Source: Bactericera cockerelli
Taxonomy: Eukaryota; Arthropoda; Insecta; Hemiptera; Triozidae
Direction: 5' to 3'
Assembly (NCBI GenBank): GCA_024516035.1
Contig: CM044967.1
Span: 900,383 to 964,382, forward strand
DNA length: 64,000 nucleotides
Every line of letters starts with the position of its first letter. The first letter of the stretch is position 1. Below are positions 61,501 to 64,000 of the stretch, one piece after another. The translations under genes and the position numbers were made by a program. The notes below the pieces were generated by a model. That model did not search any database. It was not told where the DNA came from and saw nothing but the letters and a program-made list of their open reading frames with translations.

Positions 61501-63365
61501 ATCTTGAAAAACAACCAAAAAAAGTTCTTTTTATGAGTGTAGAAAGTTAATTTCGAAATCGAATTAAAAAATTAGTTGGTAAGTCATTCTGAATGCACAT
61601 GATTGCTCAATGTTTCATTTACCCGTGAAAATAAAATCCCCCGTATAATACCACAGGTCATGTGTTCCATGTCCCAAAAATTCTCACCACCACTTACCTA
61701 CTTAATTCATTTAAATACAAACTATGTACTGTTAATGTAATTTAAATACAAATGTACATAACTGCACTACATACGAGTAATACAGTAGAACCTCGATATT
61801 ATAAGAAAACTCAAGAGACCGGAATTTTCTGCTCTTATATCCAGGTTTCTCTTATAGAAAAGGTTTATTTTTCCTGATAGAGAGATAGCAAATTGGACCT
61901 GGAATTTTTTCTCTCATATGCAGGTTCGACTGAATAGTAAAAATGTGTCCCACAAATACACACTAACTCCTATGCATGGATGGTCGAGTGGTTAAGGCGC
62001 TAGTCTGGTAATCGAGGTATCGTAGGGATCCTTTGGTTCATATCCCACCTAGTACATAAATTTATCCTCTTTCATTTTAGACTTTGACACATAAGGAGAC
62101 TTTTAACCTCGCAGTATAGCAATGAATTAATATTATGTAACAATCCAGGCCTACAAACTTGTGTAATGCCAGAAAGGACTCCGCACATTTTGGGTAAATG
62201 ACATCTCTGTAACTTCCCTTATCTTTTTTGAGGCGAAATAATGTCTTGATACTATGACCAGTTTTTGAGATACCTAGGCCACAGTGCATATGTCACTAAC
62301 AGGCCTTGATTAAGCACGGCATATTGGGCATTGATTGTGCAATAAGTTCGATTGATTTAATCTGTTCATTACACTATGTACTTGGGCCCGAGTCAATTGA
62401 AAGTTGTAAAATATTGTTTTAGAAACGCCTATACATATCTATAACCACGAGAAAAGGAAAGATGAAGTTATCCCCATTTACATTATTTTATGTCGTTCAT
62501 TAAAACTGATCAAAACTACAGGAAAATATCCTCACATCAGGATGGACTGAGATGGCTTTTTCCCCATTTTTTGAAAAGTTTTCTAAAATTTTATATTCTC
62601 TATATTCACGATGGTATTTATTAATTTATTTTCGAAAAAACATTGCTTTTCAAATACCAAAGCAAATTTTAGAACTCATTTTTATATTCATCCATCTATG
62701 TTCTTTACTTCTCAGTACTCATTCACTTACAATCCCTAGACTTGTAAAATAAAATACAAGAATTTCTTTTATTTTTAGATTTTCTTGTAATTTTTATTTT
62801 TTTTCTAATTCAAAGTAATGAAGTCGGATTGTTGCTAAATTGATAGGCCTTACCAATTTATTTTTTAATGATATTATTTACAGAGCTTAATCAGTCCTGC
62901 TCCAATATTAGTTAATAAAATAATTAATACCCAGATATTGCTGATATATCCTTCCAAAGGAAATATCAGTGTAGATATGTGTAAAAAAAATAATAACTGA
63001 CGAGTGCCTGCCTGGCTTGATTATTTCATAATTATTATTTTAATTCTGGGTTTCAGAATAGTCTGAACAAAAAAATACTTAATCTAAATAACAAAACACC
63101 TAAGAAATGATGCCCAGAAATGGTACAAAGACCTTAAACCACTTGACTGTAATATTACTTGGGAAATATTTGCACAAGACTACAATGGAGGCTGGTCGGG
63201 CTGGTATATTGAGGTTTTGGGTACCCACAACCTGTTCAAACGCAACAATCACTTTAAAAGTATAATATAAAACTGGGAAGAGGGAAACTAAGTCCAAAAA
63301 TCAGTCAATGAATCCTGAAAATCCTGTTAGTTCAAGGAAAATAACAACATTTCAATTATTATACA

Positions 63366-63535
63366 ATTTTATTCTTTATTAGGTGGACAAATACAAATAA
63401 TGAAATAATATAATATTTACAAAAGGAAAACAAGGCATTTGAGGGAGAGAAAACGAATAATGACAGAAAAAGAGAGATGTCCTACCTAAAGGGCGGGGTT
63501 ATTGCCTGCGGCAATTTCTTCCACCCAACCTTTGT
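63366..63535 (-). mobile_element. non-LTR retrotransposon 3' end (minus)
   Basis: Inverse-oriented copy: GTCCTACCTAAAGGGCGGGG, TATTGCCTGCGGCAATTTCT, TCCACCCAACC. Read on the minus strand it ends in CCTAATAAAGAATAAAATTG, a poly(A)-signal-like 3' end. Confidence 0.6.
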
Positions 63536-64000
63536 AAATAATAAGAAAAAACCTAAACAAAATAATACCTAATAAAATGAAATAGTTACTGTAGAAAACT
63601 AAAAAAAAAGAAGAGCAATAAGATAAAAAGTAAACTGAAACATTAGGGGAAGTAGGAAAACGAGAGGTAAGAGAAAAATACTATTTAAATTTTTTGAAGG
63701 TTTTGAGCTTATCAAACAACTGATTGCAGTTTTAGAACTTCAACTACAAAACTCTCTACCAAAATTTAAATTGGTTCTTTATAGAAGTTGGAATTTTAAG
63801 TTTTGTGAATAGCAACTTTTTAAACGTTAATATGGCTAAGAAAGTGCCTTTTCCAGTAGTGATAGTTCACCTTCCTATACATTAACTATAAGGTTTTTAA
63901 GGCATCTTCTCGGAATTAAAAAATAAAAAATACATAGTAGAAATTTTGAAGATTTTTTGGCTGTTCATAGTAATCGGTTAGGTTAGAATATCAGGTTGAA

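Larger units (their letters stand above)
58103..64000. other. 5' flank of CABIT gene and repeat-rich end of window
   Basis: Upstream of the CABIT start I see no other coding gene. Contents: CT microsatellite (60365-60427), 5S SINEs (60690-60915, 61348-61500), an element with CAGTAGAACCTCGATATT / GCAGGTTCGACTG ends (61786-61932), a tRNA-type SINE (61972-62060) and a LINE 3' end (63366-63535). 59690-59880 has, on the minus strand, an open stretch (EAQGQTRKSYRSLSMAAAVD) that may be a retroelement scrap. The promoter and 5'UTR of the CABIT gene must lie here. Confidence 0.5.

Overview
The window is nuclear DNA from an arthropod, most likely an insect. It is AT-rich, all genes are split by GT/AG introns, and the intergenic DNA is dense with small transposable elements. 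The repeat mix (several tRNA-headed SINE families, a 5S-rRNA-headed SINE, many short inverted-repeat elements, Helitron-like and pogo-like pieces) together with insect-type genes (Cngl, Girdin with a Daple-like C-terminus, an insect-group glycine-receptor-like channel) would fit a hemipteran-like genome. The species cannot be read from the sequence.

Layout. (1) 872-5946, plus strand: the 3' half (five exons, M1-M4) of an anion-selective Cys-loop ligand-gated channel whose ligand-binding exons lie before the window. It is followed by about 1.6 kb holding degenerate copies of its own last-exon tail. (2) 10330-23385, minus strand: a near-complete cyclic-nucleotide-gated channel of the CNGL class in eleven coding exons. 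Its C-terminal leucine-zipper exon carries an apparent frameshift, and its last introns hold a 545-bp foldback element and a tandem duplication of an exon/donor junction. (3) 27025-27660, minus strand: an exon encoding an atypical low-molecular-weight protein tyrosine phosphatase. (4) 32890-46784, plus strand: a Girdin/Daple (CCDC88) HOOK plus coiled-coil protein in at least 18 coding exons, with one apparent 1-bp insertion, a possible cassette exon and three possible C-termini. One of these ends in the Daple-type PDZ-binding sequence GCV. A 1.3-kb Ginger-like DNA transposon remnant sits in its first intron. (5) 51028-58102, minus strand, convergent with Girdin: a CABIT-domain (THEMIS/GAREM-like) adaptor with a long Ser/Asn-rich tail, SH3-type proline motif and C-terminal tyrosine motif. 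It also contains one apparent 1-bp frameshift.

These are five independent loci with no operon logic. Two encode ion channels (anion channel, CNG channel) and two encode signalling scaffolds (Girdin, CABIT adaptor). The rest is intron and intergenic DNA built largely from short mobile elements; I give their families and boundaries where both ends can be seen. Three single-base frame breaks in three otherwise intact genes suggest uncorrected assembly indels rather than gene death, but this is an inference.
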